Assembly: GCA_049587975.1 (NCBI GenBank) | Contig: JBAVEY010000121.1 | Coordinates: forward strand, 1-43,181 | Source of the DNA: DASSJM01 sp049587975 | GTDB lineage: Bacteria; Actinomycetota; UBA4738; HRBIN12 | DNA length: 43,181 bases | Reading direction: 5' to 3' | Shown here: one piece after another, positions 1-8,450 of the stretch | Numbering within the stretch: the stretch's first letter is position 1 | Layout of the letters: each line of letters opens with the position of its first letter | The notes under the pieces: model-generated | What the model was told of the DNA's origin: nothing | The model's input: only the letters and a program-made list of their open reading frames with translations | Databases searched by the model: none | Program-made: the position numbers and the translations under genes

Positions 1-406
1 CGAAAACCGCGGTCGTAGCCGCAGCTGTCACACCTGGGCGGGGTCGTCGGCGAATCTAGCCACGGGCTACTGGAAGCCCGTCTTCGGCGGAGTTCCTCCA
101 TTTCTGAGCTTATCTGTGGTGGTGGGAGCCGAGGAAGTGGAGGCATTTCCGAAAACCTCGACCCCACTTCCACCTTCAGCGCGCCAGTCCATCCCGCCGC
201 CGCGCCATGGGAGCCGCGCCGCACGGCGAGCCACGGCCGTGTAACACGCTGGGAGGAGTCCGATCGTCATCGCCACCCAGTAGACCAATGCCGCTTCCCC
301 CCCGGAAGCGACATCACGACCGACCGACCCAGATGTAAGCCCCCATCACTCGCACACAGGCAGGAGGTCGTTTGCTCACAGGCCAATCGAAGCGGACACT
401 GCTGAC
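1..406. other. No recognisable gene at the left edge
   Basis: I see no convincing coding frame here; the 73-codon minus-strand frame at 67-288 has no family resemblance and low-complexity composition. A TAGATT hexamer on the minus strand at 53-58 could be a -10 box for a gene running off the left edge, with a GTG at 29-31 as a possible start, but too little sequence remains to judge. An AGGAGG at 362-367 lies about 40 nt before the first gene, too far to be its ribosome binding site. Confidence 0.4.
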
Positions 407-1749
407 GTGGATCCAGAGACGCAATATGCGATGACGACCGACGGCGTCTACATCGCCTACCAGGTCGCGGGCGAAGGGCCGGTCGATGTGGCCTGGCAGA
501 CGGACTTCGTCAACAACGTCGATCTCATGTGGGAGAGTCCCGTCTTCGGACCCCTCTTTCGGGGCATCGCATCATTCGCGCGGCTGATCCTCCACGACCG
601 CCGTGGCACGGGGTTGTCGAGCAGGAACGTCCCGCCGCCCAACCTCGAGACGCGCGTAGCCGACCTTCGCGTGGTCCTCGATGCCGTCGGGTCCGAGCGA
701 CCCGTGCTTGCGGGGATGATCGAGGGCGGCGCGTCGGCCGTGCTTCTCGCCGCGAGCAGCCCGGAGCGCGTTCATTCCCTCGTCTGGTGGGGTCCGGCTG
801 CCCGCAGCGTCTGGAGTCCGGACTACCCGTGGGGAGTGAAACCAGAGTACGTGGGGAGCTGGATCGGCGCCAGTTGGAGCACTGGGGAACCCTCGAGGGC
901 GCCCGCATCTGGGCGGAGGGCGAGGCATTGTACGGCCGCGTCTTCACGGAGGAGGAGATCCGCTGGTGGGCGAAGCTCAGCCGGCACACGGCGACACCCG
1001 ACGTTGCTCGGGAACTCATGAGGATCTGGTACGAGACGGACATCCGTTCTGTGCTGCCGGCGGTCAACGTTCCAACGCTGCTACTCGATCAGCAGCTGAC
1101 TCCAGACGATGTTGAGGAGACTCACTACATCGCGTCGCTGATGCCTCACGCGGAGTTCAAGCCCCTCCCACGCGACGAGGGTTTCTCTGAGGTTGTATCG
1201 ACAGTGGCGAACGAGATCCGCCGCTTCGCGGGCATCGAACCTCCGATGCCTGAGCTGGATAGGGTCCTCGCCACCGTCCTGTTCACCGACATCGTCGCCT
1301 CGACCGAGAAGCAGTCGGCTCTAGGAGGTGAGGGCTGGAAGGACCTGATCCAGCGACACCACGCCATCGTTCGGGAGGCACTACAACGGTGGCAAGGCAC
1401 CGAGGCCGACACCGCGGGTGACGGCTTCTACGCTACGTTCGACGGCCCGGCTCGGGCCGTCCGGTGTGCGCTCGACATCACCCAACGCGTCCGGGAGCTA
1501 GGGATCGAGGTTCGTGCCGGGGTGCATACCGGCGAATGCGAGATCGTCGACGGCAAGTGCACGGGGATCGCCGTTTCCATCGGCGCACGAGTCGCCTCGA
1601 CCGCTGCCCCATCGGAGGTGCGCGTCTCGCAGACGGTCAAGGACCTGGTTGCCGGGTCCGGTCTCACGTTCGAGGACGCCGGCGAACATGAGCTCAAGGG
1701 CGTCCCCGACCGCTGGCGTCTCTATCGGGTCGTTACTGAATCGCCCTGA
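407..1749 (+). pseudogene. Alpha/beta-hydrolase fused to class III adenylate/guanylate cyclase, frameshifted
   Basis: The N-terminal part starts at GTG 407 (MDPETQYAMTTDGVYIAYQV, the usual opening of this family) and is an alpha/beta-hydrolase domain. The C-terminal part is a class III nucleotide cyclase catalytic domain, with the metal-binding segment VLFTDIVAST, TAGDGFYATF and the later GVHTGE. The two halves lie in different frames. Coding continuity moves from the 407 frame to the next at the G-run 853-856; restoring one G gives EYVGELDRRQLEHWGT and a protein of about 447 residues. The hydrolase nucleophile elbow reads AGMIEGG, so the usual Ser of G-x-S-x-G is Ile and this domain may be regulatory only. 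The frameshift may be real or an assembly/sequencing error in a homopolymer. Families of this type are common in soil actinobacteria; the ligand sensed is unknown. Confidence 0.8.
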
Positions 1750-1865
1750 GATGCAGCCCCCCATCTGCGCCCGTAGTGCGCAGGAGGGTGCAAAGAGATT
1801 TGGTCTGCACCCTGGGCCGTCCGGAAGTCACCCTGTTGGTGGGGCGTCCTACCGCCCGGGCTCGT

Positions 1866-2366
1866 CTAGTGCATGGAAGGTGGGCTCCGCTCCGCAAGCT
1901 CGACGACTTCTCCCCCGCTCAAGCGCACCAGCTCCTCGGGGCTGATCGGGAACACCGCATCGGGCGTACCGGCCGCCGCCCACACCACGTCGAAGGCCAT
2001 GAGATCGGGGTCGACGAACACGCGGAGCCGCCTCCCTGAATGGGGTTCGTAACCTAGTGGAGGCGTCCCGCCGACCGCGAAGCCCGTTGCCGCGCGCGCC
2101 TCCTCCGGGTTCGCCCGCCGCGCTCGCGAGGCGCCCGAAAGGGCCGCCAGACGCCGGACGTCGACCCGGTTGGCGCCGCTCGTGAGCGCCAGCACGGGAT
2201 CCGCGTCCGCGAGGAAGACGAGCGACTTCACGATCTGCGCTACCTCGCATCCGATCGCTCGGGCCGCGTCCGGGGCGGTCTTGGTCCCCTCGGGGAAGCG
2301 GCGGACCTCGACCGGGTGCCCGAGCACCCGGGCCGAGTCGAGGAAGCGGTCGATCGCCTTGCTCAC
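1866..2366 (-). CDS. YbaK/EbsC-type aminoacyl-tRNA deacylase (Cys-tRNA(Pro)/Pro-tRNA editing family)
   Basis: The 166-residue protein is a single YbaK/ProX-like editing domain. Visible family marks are the lysine in QIVKSLVF near residue 46, the substrate-loop GGTPPLGY near residues 118-125, and the C-terminal SPEELVRLSGG. Such proteins hydrolyse mischarged tRNA (for example Cys-tRNA(Pro)) in the cytoplasm. The start is GTG at 2364-2366, placed 7 nt after a TATCGT box, which suggests a leaderless message. It converges on the cyclase gene and diverges from the MDMPI-type gene. The exact editing specificity cannot be read from sequence. Confidence 0.85.
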   Translation of the reverse strand: MSKAIDRFLDSARVLGHPVEVRRFPEGTKTAPDAARAIGCEVAQIVKSLVFLADADPVLALTSGANRVDVRRLAALSGASRARRANPEEARAATGFAVGGTPPLGYEPHSGRRLRVFVDPDLMAFDVVWAAAGTPDAVFPISPEELVRLSGGEVVELAERSPPSMH

Positions 2367-2373
2367 GCGGCCA

Positions 2374-2379
2374 ACGATA
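2374..2379 (-). promoter_or_regulatory. -10 box TATCGT, 7 nt before the YbaK-type start
   Basis: Reading the minus strand, TATCGT is followed by seven bases and the GTG start at 2366. There is no Shine-Dalgarno sequence, so transcription would begin at or next to the start codon. Confidence 0.5.
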
Positions 2380-2452
2380 ACCGCAGGTTGACGCCGGGTA
2401 CGATACGGCGGCCGCGATGGCCCCGAGGCCGAGTCAGACGAGGAGCGACCAG

Positions 2453-3283
2453 GTGACGATCGACCGCACCCAGATGCTCGGGATCGCCCACGCGGAGCGT
2501 GGCCGCCTGGGCCGGACGATGCAGTACGCGGCGCCTGACGCGTGGGAAGCCGAGAGCCTCTGCGCCGGCTGGCGGAACCGAGACATCGTCGCCCACCTCG
2601 CGGCGCAGGACACCGCTGCCGCTCAGCTCCTCGCCGACGAGCCGGCGGCCGAGTTCGACGCGTTCCGAGAGGCCAACGACGGCGAGCTGTGGGTGAACGG
2701 CTTCAACGAATGGGCCGTCAAGGTCCGGGGAGACGTCCCCACGCGCCAGCTGATCACGGATTGGGGCAAGGCGGCCGATGCGTTCCTCGTCCTGGCGGCG
2801 CGGCTGTCGGACGACGACTGGAGGACGAGGAAGGTCGAGTGGGTCGCCGGCGAGATCGGGGTCCGGTACCTCGTCCAGTCGCGGATCATCGAGTGGTGGT
2901 TCCACGGTGAGGACGTCCGCGAGGGCTCCGGGCTCGAGGAGAACCCGCAGCACTGGCCCGTCTACCTGACCAACGACCTCGCGATCCGGATGCTCCCGTG
3001 GGCGCTCGGACGGGCGGGCCTGTCGTTCCCGGGCCGCAGCATCCAGGTCGACCTGGAGGGCGTGGGCGAAGGAACCTGGCACTGGGGCCTCGCGCCGAGG
3101 ACGACCCCACCGCAGGACAAGAAGCCCGACGCGTTCATCGACGGTCGCGGTACGGCGTTCGCGCTTGTTGCCGGTCGGCGGGTCGCTGCGGACGCCTACC
3201 TCGACGACGGCGACCTGGTCGTCGGCGGTGACGAGGCGCTCGCGATCGTGGTCCTCGAGGTCCTGCGCGCGTTCGTCGAGTAG
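2453..3283 (+). CDS. Mycothiol-dependent maleylpyruvate isomerase/DinB-superfamily metalloenzyme
   Basis: The protein (276 residues from this start) has the MDMPI N-terminal metal-binding fold. It shows WRNRDIVAHLAAQD near residues 45-58, containing the first His ligand, and RIIEWWFHGEDVRE near 132-146, carrying the Glu and His ligands. The C-terminal part resembles the SCP2-like MDMPI_C region. Such enzymes use mycothiol or related thiols, but the substrate here is unknown. I chose GTG 2453, which has AGGAG at 2441-2445 seven bases upstream and gives MTIDRTQML, typical of the family. An upstream in-frame ATG at 2417 would add 12 residues and is preceded by TACGAT (2399-2404). It converges with the acetyltransferase, with 4 nt between the stop codons. 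Confidence 0.75.
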   Translation: MTIDRTQMLGIAHAERGRLGRTMQYAAPDAWEAESLCAGWRNRDIVAHLAAQDTAAAQLLADEPAAEFDAFREANDGELWVNGFNEWAVKVRGDVPTRQLITDWGKAADAFLVLAARLSDDDWRTRKVEWVAGEIGVRYLVQSRIIEWWFHGEDVREGSGLEENPQHWPVYLTNDLAIRMLPWALGRAGLSFPGRSIQVDLEGVGEGTWHWGLAPRTTPPQDKKPDAFIDGRGTAFALVAGRRVAADAYLDDGDLVVGGDEALAIVVLEVLRAFVE

Positions 3284-3287
3284 CCGC

Positions 3288-4280
3288 TCAGCGCCGCACG
3301 ACCAACCGCTTGATCGGCCTGGGCGCCGCCCCGAATCGGTACTTGTACGCGTAATCGCCCTTCAGCATGTCGAAGGCGGAGCACCCGGCCTCGATCGCGA
3401 TGCGGATGTCCTCGGCCACCAGGACCATGCCCGGTGACACGGGCTGGAACGCACGGTCGAACGCCGAGTTGTAGAGCGAGTAGGTCCCCTCGAACCGGAA
3501 CCCGATCGAGCCGGCCAGCTTCACGTGCTCGGTTGTCTCGATGAACGTGAGGCTGAACACGCCGAGCGGCAGGAACGCCTCGCCCAGCCGGCGGAAGAAG
3601 ATCTCCATCCCTGGTTGCATGAAGACACCCTTGGGTCCCTCGCTCGTACGGTGCAGCTCGACGAATCGATCCAGGAAGGCCTCGAGCGAGTCCGCGGTCG
3701 CGAGGCACATGTGCCACGCCCCCACCTCCGCTTCCAGGCGCCGCGCCTTGCGTCTGATCTCGTGACGCAGCTTGGAGGGCAATCGCTCCAGGTACTCGTC
3801 GTAGGAGCCGGGCAGGGGGAGGAAGGGCGCGACCCCGTTCTGGTCGTCCAGCACCTCGGTCGTGAACCCTTGCACCGCAGCCGCTTCGGCGAGGAGCGAG
3901 AGCCACGTCCGGTCCTCCGGGAGTCCGCGGAGGTCGGCCTCGGTCCAGCCGTCGAGGCGCCCGAGCTCCTCGAACAGCGCCGTCGCCACGGTCGCCTGTG
4001 CCTGCGGCAACGCCACCGGACCCATGTAGTCGGTCACCTCGGTGCCGCCCAGGAACCGCAACGTCTGGTCGGAACGCTCGAACGCCACGGCGCCCACCTG
4101 TTCTCCGCGCTCCTCGGCGAACGCGAGGAGCAGGTGGTCGGGGCGGTTCGCGAACTCCTCCCAGTACAGCTTCAGGAACCCTGGGGTGTGGAAGAACGTC
4201 CCGGCCGGGTCGGCCGTGACCAGCGCCGACCAATCGCGGCGGGCGAAGTCTCGGGGATCCTGGCTGAAGACGATGTCCAT
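3288..4280 (-). CDS. CelD/BcsL-type GNAT acetyltransferase (FemAB-like)
   Basis: The 330-residue protein matches the CelD/BcsL double-GNAT family (Acetyltransf_6). It has PAGTFFHTPGFLKLYWEEFA near the N-terminus, a basic helix LRHEIRRKARRLEAE in the middle and the late segment FDMLKGDYAYKYRFGAAPRPIKRL that typifies the family. These enzymes transfer acyl or aminoacyl groups, often in cell-envelope or exopolysaccharide pathways; the substrate is not evident. The ATG at 4280 is preferred because an upstream in-frame start at 4358 would run into the DUF2207 coding sequence. It is the last gene of a minus-strand set following the antiporter and the DUF2207 protein, with a 55-nt gap. Confidence 0.75.
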   Translation of the reverse strand: MDIVFSQDPRDFARRDWSALVTADPAGTFFHTPGFLKLYWEEFANRPDHLLLAFAEERGEQVGAVAFERSDQTLRFLGGTEVTDYMGPVALPQAQATVATALFEELGRLDGWTEADLRGLPEDRTWLSLLAEAAAVQGFTTEVLDDQNGVAPFLPLPGSYDEYLERLPSKLRHEIRRKARRLEAEVGAWHMCLATADSLEAFLDRFVELHRTSEGPKGVFMQPGMEIFFRRLGEAFLPLGVFSLTFIETTEHVKLAGSIGFRFEGTYSLYNSAFDRAFQPVSPGMVLVAEDIRIAIEAGCSAFDMLKGDYAYKYRFGAAPRPIKRLVVRR

Positions 4281-4335
4281 CGCGTGCGAACCCCGCGTCA
4301 CCCGGGTCCCGGACGTCCGGGTCTGGGCGGCGACC

Positions 4336-6144
4336 CTACCAGGAGCCCCCGCCCCCACCGCCGCCTCCGCCCCCCGCGCCCCCGCCGCCGAACCCGCTGG
4401 ACCCCGAGCCCGCCGGCGTCGAGGAGATCGTGCCGCTCGTCGTCACGGCGAACGAGTCGATGCTGTCGGCGAACTGCGCGTAGACGAACGGCCGGCTGCT
4501 CACGTACCAGGTGGTGTCGCTCGGGAGCTGCCCGAGCGACTCGAACGCCTTCGCCCACTTGTCGGTCACGCCGAACACGACCGCGTACGGCAGGAGCCTG
4601 GTGAACACGTTCTCCTGCTCGGCCCACTTCGACATGTATCGCTCGGCCTTCTCGATCACGATGCGGAACCCGTCGACGCGGCGGGTCATCGCGGTTCCCT
4701 TCGCGGTCCGCGCCGGCATGCGCCTGGCGCCGAAGACGAGCAGCAGCCCCCCGATCACGAACGGCACGCCCAGCAGCCCGAGCCTCGTGAAGTAGGCCAG
4801 CACAACGGTGATCGCGATCCCCGCCGAGAGCGAGAGCCACCCGATCACCGTCCAGACCTCTCGCACCTTGTCGGGCCTGCGCAGGAACCACTTGCGGGCG
4901 ACCATGTCGTTGTAGAGCGCGTCCTTGACCTTCTGCAGGCGCTCGGCGAACTTCTTCCGCAGGTCCGAGAGCTCGACCTGGTCGCCGTCCTCGAACAGCC
5001 CGTCGAGGAGCTTCTCCTCGTAGGGCAGCAGGTGATCGCCGTCGGGTCCGGGGAGCCGGCGCAGGTTCCAGTCGGCCTTGCCGAGCATCCACGTCTTCGG
5101 CATCTCCTCGATCACCAGGTGCTTGCGGACCGCGAGGTCCACGATCGTCGCGCTCACGTCGAGGGTGTTCGCCTGCTCGTCGACCAGCGTCCCGACCTGT
5201 CCCGGTCGCAGCCCTTCCGGCGGCGCGAACTCGACGACGGACGCGTCCTTCTCGAGCAACGGGACCGCCTGCGTCTCGGCGCCGGCGGGGCCGCCCATCA
5301 CCTGGTCGATCTGCGACCCCTTGAACCGAACGTCCCGGCCGCGGCGCCACATCATGACGCCGAGCCCACCCGCCACCAGCACGAGCAGCCCCGTGCCTCC
5401 GCCGACCGTGAGCGGCGTCCGGCTGAACGCCTTGTCGAGGCTCCACCGCTCGTCCAGGATCGGCGCCGTGCTCGCCACGGTCCCCGGAGGGAGCGCGACC
5501 ACGACGGACATCGCTTGGAAGGCGGGCAGGTTCGGCTGCGAGAAGATCGCGTCGCCCTTCTTCGTGATCCGCGCCTGATCGCACGGGGTGGTCGATCCAA
5601 AGGTCCCCTGGTAGCAGGCCACCCGGGTCACGTCCGCAGGTCCCGTCACTCGGACGTTCATCTGGCCGATCGACTGCTCCCACTGGTCGCCGATCGCGTT
5701 CCAGAACAGCTCGTCGTGGTCCTCGAACCCGTTCATCGCCCCCTGGACGCGGTAGGTGATCTCGTACGTGTGCCGGCCGGTGATCGTGGAGTCGGGGTCG
5801 CCGATCCGGATCACGAAGTTGCCGTTCTCTTCCTTGGTCTCCGTGTCGTCCGGCGTCCCGGCCGAGGTCCGGACCGAGATCAGGTCGATGGGGTACACGC
5901 GGTCGAACTCGTCGTCGAACCGTAGGCGGTTCGGGATGTACCGGAAGATCCCGTGCCTCTGCGTCGAGCCGAACTCCTGGACGATCGTCTCCTTGATCAT
6001 GAGGTCGCCAGAGTCCTCGATCTGGATGTCCACGTCGAAGCGCGGCGTGGACTCGAACACGAACCCTTGCGCCCGACCGGCGGTCGGGACCAGCACGGCC
6101 AAGACGAGCACGCCGAGCCATGCCACACGAGCAGGTCTCCTCAC
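4336..6144 (-). CDS. DUF2207 family membrane protein
   Basis: The 602-residue protein begins with a signal peptide (VRRPARVAWLGVLVLAVLV, cleavage near AQG). A long extracytoplasmic DUF2207 domain follows, then a transmembrane helix (LLVLVAGGLGVMMW), a cytoplasmic stretch, and two more membrane helices near residues 435-480. It ends in a glycine-rich tail finishing in SW, a recognised DUF2207 hallmark. Function is unknown. The start is GTG 6144, overlapping the antiporter stop as GTGA, with GGAG just upstream. This overlap implies translational coupling to the antiporter. Confidence 0.85.
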   Translation of the reverse strand: MRRPARVAWLGVLVLAVLVPTAGRAQGFVFESTPRFDVDIQIEDSGDLMIKETIVQEFGSTQRHGIFRYIPNRLRFDDEFDRVYPIDLISVRTSAGTPDDTETKEENGNFVIRIGDPDSTITGRHTYEITYRVQGAMNGFEDHDELFWNAIGDQWEQSIGQMNVRVTGPADVTRVACYQGTFGSTTPCDQARITKKGDAIFSQPNLPAFQAMSVVVALPPGTVASTAPILDERWSLDKAFSRTPLTVGGGTGLLVLVAGGLGVMMWRRGRDVRFKGSQIDQVMGGPAGAETQAVPLLEKDASVVEFAPPEGLRPGQVGTLVDEQANTLDVSATIVDLAVRKHLVIEEMPKTWMLGKADWNLRRLPGPDGDHLLPYEEKLLDGLFEDGDQVELSDLRKKFAERLQKVKDALYNDMVARKWFLRRPDKVREVWTVIGWLSLSAGIAITVVLAYFTRLGLLGVPFVIGGLLLVFGARRMPARTAKGTAMTRRVDGFRIVIEKAERYMSKWAEQENVFTRLLPYAVVFGVTDKWAKAFESLGQLPSDTTWYVSSRPFVYAQFADSIDSFAVTTSGTISSTPAGSGSSGFGGGGAGGGGGGGGGGSW

Positions 6145-7202
6145 AGTGTCTCCACGAAGAAGAACGAGATGGCCATGATGACGTACGCGCCCGTGAGCTG
6201 CGCCCCCTCCAGCCAATTGCTCCGGCCGTCGGTGGAGATCATGAAGACCAGGACGGTCGACAGAGCGACAGCGGCCACCTCGAACGTGCTGAAGATGAAG
6301 TCCATCGGGTGGCCGACGAAGAGGCTAATGAAGACGAGCGCCGGGGCCACGAACAGCGCGATCTGCGTGGACGAGCCGATCGCGATCTCGAGGGTCACGT
6401 CCACCTTGTTGCGAAGTGCGAAGATGATCGCCGACGAATGCTCGGCCGCGTTGCCGATGATCGGGATCACGATCAGGCCGACGAACAGCTCGGAAAGGCC
6501 GAGATCCTGCAGCGCGGGCTCGAGCGAGGCCACGAGGAACTCGGCCTCCAGAGCCACGAACGCCGTGGCCACCAGCAGCGCGCCGATCGCCTTGCCGCGG
6601 GACCACGAGGCATGTTCGTCGGCCGTGGGCGTCCGGAACAGGTGCTCGTGGGTGACCAGGGTGAAGAAGAGGGCCGCTGCGTAGAGCGCGATCAGGACGG
6701 CGGCCACGGTGCCGCTCACCACCTCGCGCTCCAGGTCGGTTTCGGTGCTCTGTGACAGGGCGAACAGCGCCGGCATGAGCAGGGCGGTCACGGCGAGGAC
6801 CAGCGACGTCGCGTGGATCGAGGCCGATCGGGCGTTGTAGGTCTGCTCCTCGTGCTTGAGACCGCCTACCAGGAAGGACAGGCCCAGGACCAGCAGCAGG
6901 TTCCCCAGGATCGACCCGGTGAGCGACGCTTTCACGATCTCGGTCTGGTCGTCCAGGATCAGGAAGACCGCGATCACGAGCTCGGTGACGTTGCCGAACG
7001 TCGCGTTGACCAGTCCGCCGATCCGGGGACCCGTGTGGAGCGCGAGCTGCTCGGTGGATCGGCCGATCAAACCAGCGAGCGGCAGGATCGCCCCCGCAGA
7101 GGTGAGGAAGATCGATAGCTCGTTGCCGCCCGCGAGCTTGAGGACGATCGAGACCGGGACGAGGACGAGCAGCCAGTCGAACGACGGTCGGAGCTTCGGC
7201 AC
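6141..7202 (-). CDS. cax: Ca2+/H+ antiporter of the CaCA superfamily
   Basis: The 353-residue integral membrane protein has the two CaCA alpha-repeats. The first contains GLVNATFGNVTELVIA (about residues 62-77) and the second IVIPIIGNAAEHSSAI (about 245-260); the acidic residues in these motifs bind the cation. About eleven hydrophobic segments are visible, and length is normal for bacterial Cax proteins. The expected role is calcium export in exchange for protons. The start is GTG 7202, exactly 6 nt after a TAGGCT box, with no Shine-Dalgarno sequence. It shares a 51-bp divergent intergenic region with the methyltransferase gene and is coupled to the DUF2207 gene. Confidence 0.9.
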   Translation of the reverse strand: MPKLRPSFDWLLVLVPVSIVLKLAGGNELSIFLTSAGAILPLAGLIGRSTEQLALHTGPRIGGLVNATFGNVTELVIAVFLILDDQTEIVKASLTGSILGNLLLVLGLSFLVGGLKHEEQTYNARSASIHATSLVLAVTALLMPALFALSQSTETDLEREVVSGTVAAVLIALYAAALFFTLVTHEHLFRTPTADEHASWSRGKAIGALLVATAFVALEAEFLVASLEPALQDLGLSELFVGLIVIPIIGNAAEHSSAIIFALRNKVDVTLEIAIGSSTQIALFVAPALVFISLFVGHPMDFIFSTFEVAAVALSTVLVFMISTDGRSNWLEGAQLTGAYVIMAISFFFVETL

Positions 7203-7208
7203 CCGCGA

Positions 7209-7214
7209 AGCCTA
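7209..7214 (-). promoter_or_regulatory. -10 box TAGGCT, 6 nt before the antiporter GTG
   Basis: On the minus strand TAGGCT plus TCGCGG leads straight into the GTG start, a leaderless layout. The same hexamer and spacing occur on the opposite strand at 7242-7247. Confidence 0.6.
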
Positions 7215-7241
7215 GAGCCTCGGACGGCGTGAGGCGTGGGC

Positions 7242-7247
7242 TAGGCT
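7242..7247 (+). promoter_or_regulatory. -10 box TAGGCT, 6 nt before the methyltransferase ATG
   Basis: TAGGCT, then CGGCGC, then ATG 7254. With the usual 6-7 nt between -10 and +1, transcription would begin at the A of the start codon. Confidence 0.6.
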
Positions 7248-7253
7248 CGGCGC

Positions 7254-7994
7254 ATGGATGAGTTGCCGAGGCTCTACCGCGATCTCGCCGGGTGGTGGCC
7301 GCTGCTCTCGACGCCGGAGGACTACGTCGATGAGGCCGAGGAGTACCGCCGGCTGATCACCGGCGCCTCCGGAGTCCCCCCGCGCGACGTGTTGGAGCTC
7401 GGCTCGGGGGGCGGCAACAACGCTTCGCACATGAAGGCGCATTTCCGACTCACCCTCGTCGACCGCTCACCGCAGATGCTCGCGGTGAGCCGCCGCCTGA
7501 ACCCCGAGTGCGAGCACATCCAGGGCGACATGCGCTCCGTGCGGCTCGGGAGGACGTTCGACGCGGTGTTCGTCCACGATGCGATCGCCTACATGACGAC
7601 GGAGGACGATCTGCGTGCGGTCCTCGCGACCGCGTTCGCGCACTGCCGGCCCGGCGGGGTCGCGCTGTTCGTTCCGGACCACGTCACCGAGACCTTCGAG
7701 CCCGCGGTCGATCACGGGGGGCACGACGGCCCGGACCGGGCCCTGCGCTACCTCGAGTGGACCTGGGATCCCGATCCCGGCGACACGACGGTCCGTATGG
7801 ATCTGACGTACGTGTTCCACGAGCCGGACGGCTCGGTCCACACCGAGCTCGACGAGCACGTCTGCGGCCTGTTCCCACGCGCGACGTGGCTCCGGCTGAT
7901 CACCGAGAGCGGGTTCGAGGTGATCGCCGTCCCCCTGACGCACGACGGGCGGCCCGTTGGGGCCGAGGGGTTCCTGGCGACGCGTCCCGGCTAG
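7254..7994 (+). CDS. Class I SAM-dependent methyltransferase
   Basis: The 246-residue protein has a Rossmann methyltransferase fold. Motif I is VLELGSGGGNNASHM (about residues 46-60), the acidic strand-2 end is TLVDRSP, motif II/III is DAVFVHDAIAYM, and CRPGGVALFVPDH follows. The substrate is unknown. The stop TAG overlaps the sufU stop on the other strand within CTAG at 7991-7994, so the two genes converge without a gap or visible terminator. Confidence 0.8.
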   Translation: MDELPRLYRDLAGWWPLLSTPEDYVDEAEEYRRLITGASGVPPRDVLELGSGGGNNASHMKAHFRLTLVDRSPQMLAVSRRLNPECEHIQGDMRSVRLGRTFDAVFVHDAIAYMTTEDDLRAVLATAFAHCRPGGVALFVPDHVTETFEPAVDHGGHDGPDRALRYLEWTWDPDPGDTTVRMDLTYVFHEPDGSVHTELDEHVCGLFPRATWLRLITESGFEVIAVPLTHDGRPVGAEGFLATRPG

Positions 7995-8440
7995 TGGGAG
8001 GTCGAACCCTCCGCCGACCCTTGGCCGGCCATGGCGCCCTGGAGCACGTCCCAGGCCAGCACCGCGCACTTCACGCGGACCGGGTACTTCACGACGCCCT
8101 TGAGCGCCACGAGCTCGCCGAACGCGTCCTCGTCGGCCTCGACCTCGCCGGCCATCATGCCGCGGAACGCGCCGATACGTTCCTCGACCTCCTCGCGGGT
8201 CCTGCCGGCCACGGCCTCGGTCATCATCGAGGCCGAGCTCTGGCTGATCGAGCATCCCTGACCGACGAACGACACGTCGAGCACCTTGCCGTCGTCCTCG
8301 TGCAGGAACACGGTGATCTCGTCGCCACACAGCGGGTTGTTCTTCGAGCAGGAACGCTCCGCGTCGGGCATCTCTCGCTTGTTCCGCGGGTTCTTGTAGT
8401 GGTCGAGGATGACTTCCTTGTAGATGTCGTCGAGCGCCAC
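7991..8440 (-). CDS. sufU: SufU, zinc-dependent sulfurtransfer partner of SufS
   Basis: The 149-residue SufU/IscU-like protein accepts sulfur from SufS and relays it to the SufBCD assembly complex. Conserved residues are Cys31 and Cys38 in SCSKNNPLCGDE, Asp40, Cys63 in GQGCSISQSSASMM and Cys125 in VRVKCAVLAWD. The set C38/D40/C63/C125 matches the zinc site of Gram-positive SufU. The GTG at 8440 gives the family-typical MALDDIYKEVILDHYKNPRN and has GGGGGAG upstream; a longer in-frame start would run into sufS. It is the last gene of the SUF operon, 10 nt after sufS. Confidence 0.92.
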   Translation of the reverse strand: MALDDIYKEVILDHYKNPRNKREMPDAERSCSKNNPLCGDEITVFLHEDDGKVLDVSFVGQGCSISQSSASMMTEAVAGRTREEVEERIGAFRGMMAGEVEADEDAFGELVALKGVVKYPVRVKCAVLAWDVLQGAMAGQGSAEGSTSH

Positions 8441-8450
8441 CGTCTCCCCC

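Noticed and set aside
850..860. Programmed -1 frameshift in the cyclase fusion
   Set aside because: No slippery heptamer of the X XXY YYZ type and no obvious downstream stem; a missing G in a homopolymer is simpler.
1786..1812. GGGTGCA...TGCACCC hairpin as a terminator between the cyclase and YbaK-type genes
   Set aside because: A 7-bp stem with a 13-nt loop and no T-run is too weak to call, though the position is right.
4042..5925. 627-codon plus-strand open frame opposite the DUF2207 gene
   Set aside because: Shadow frame with Arg/Pro/His-rich composition; the minus strand encodes a signal peptide, membrane helices and the DUF2207 tail.
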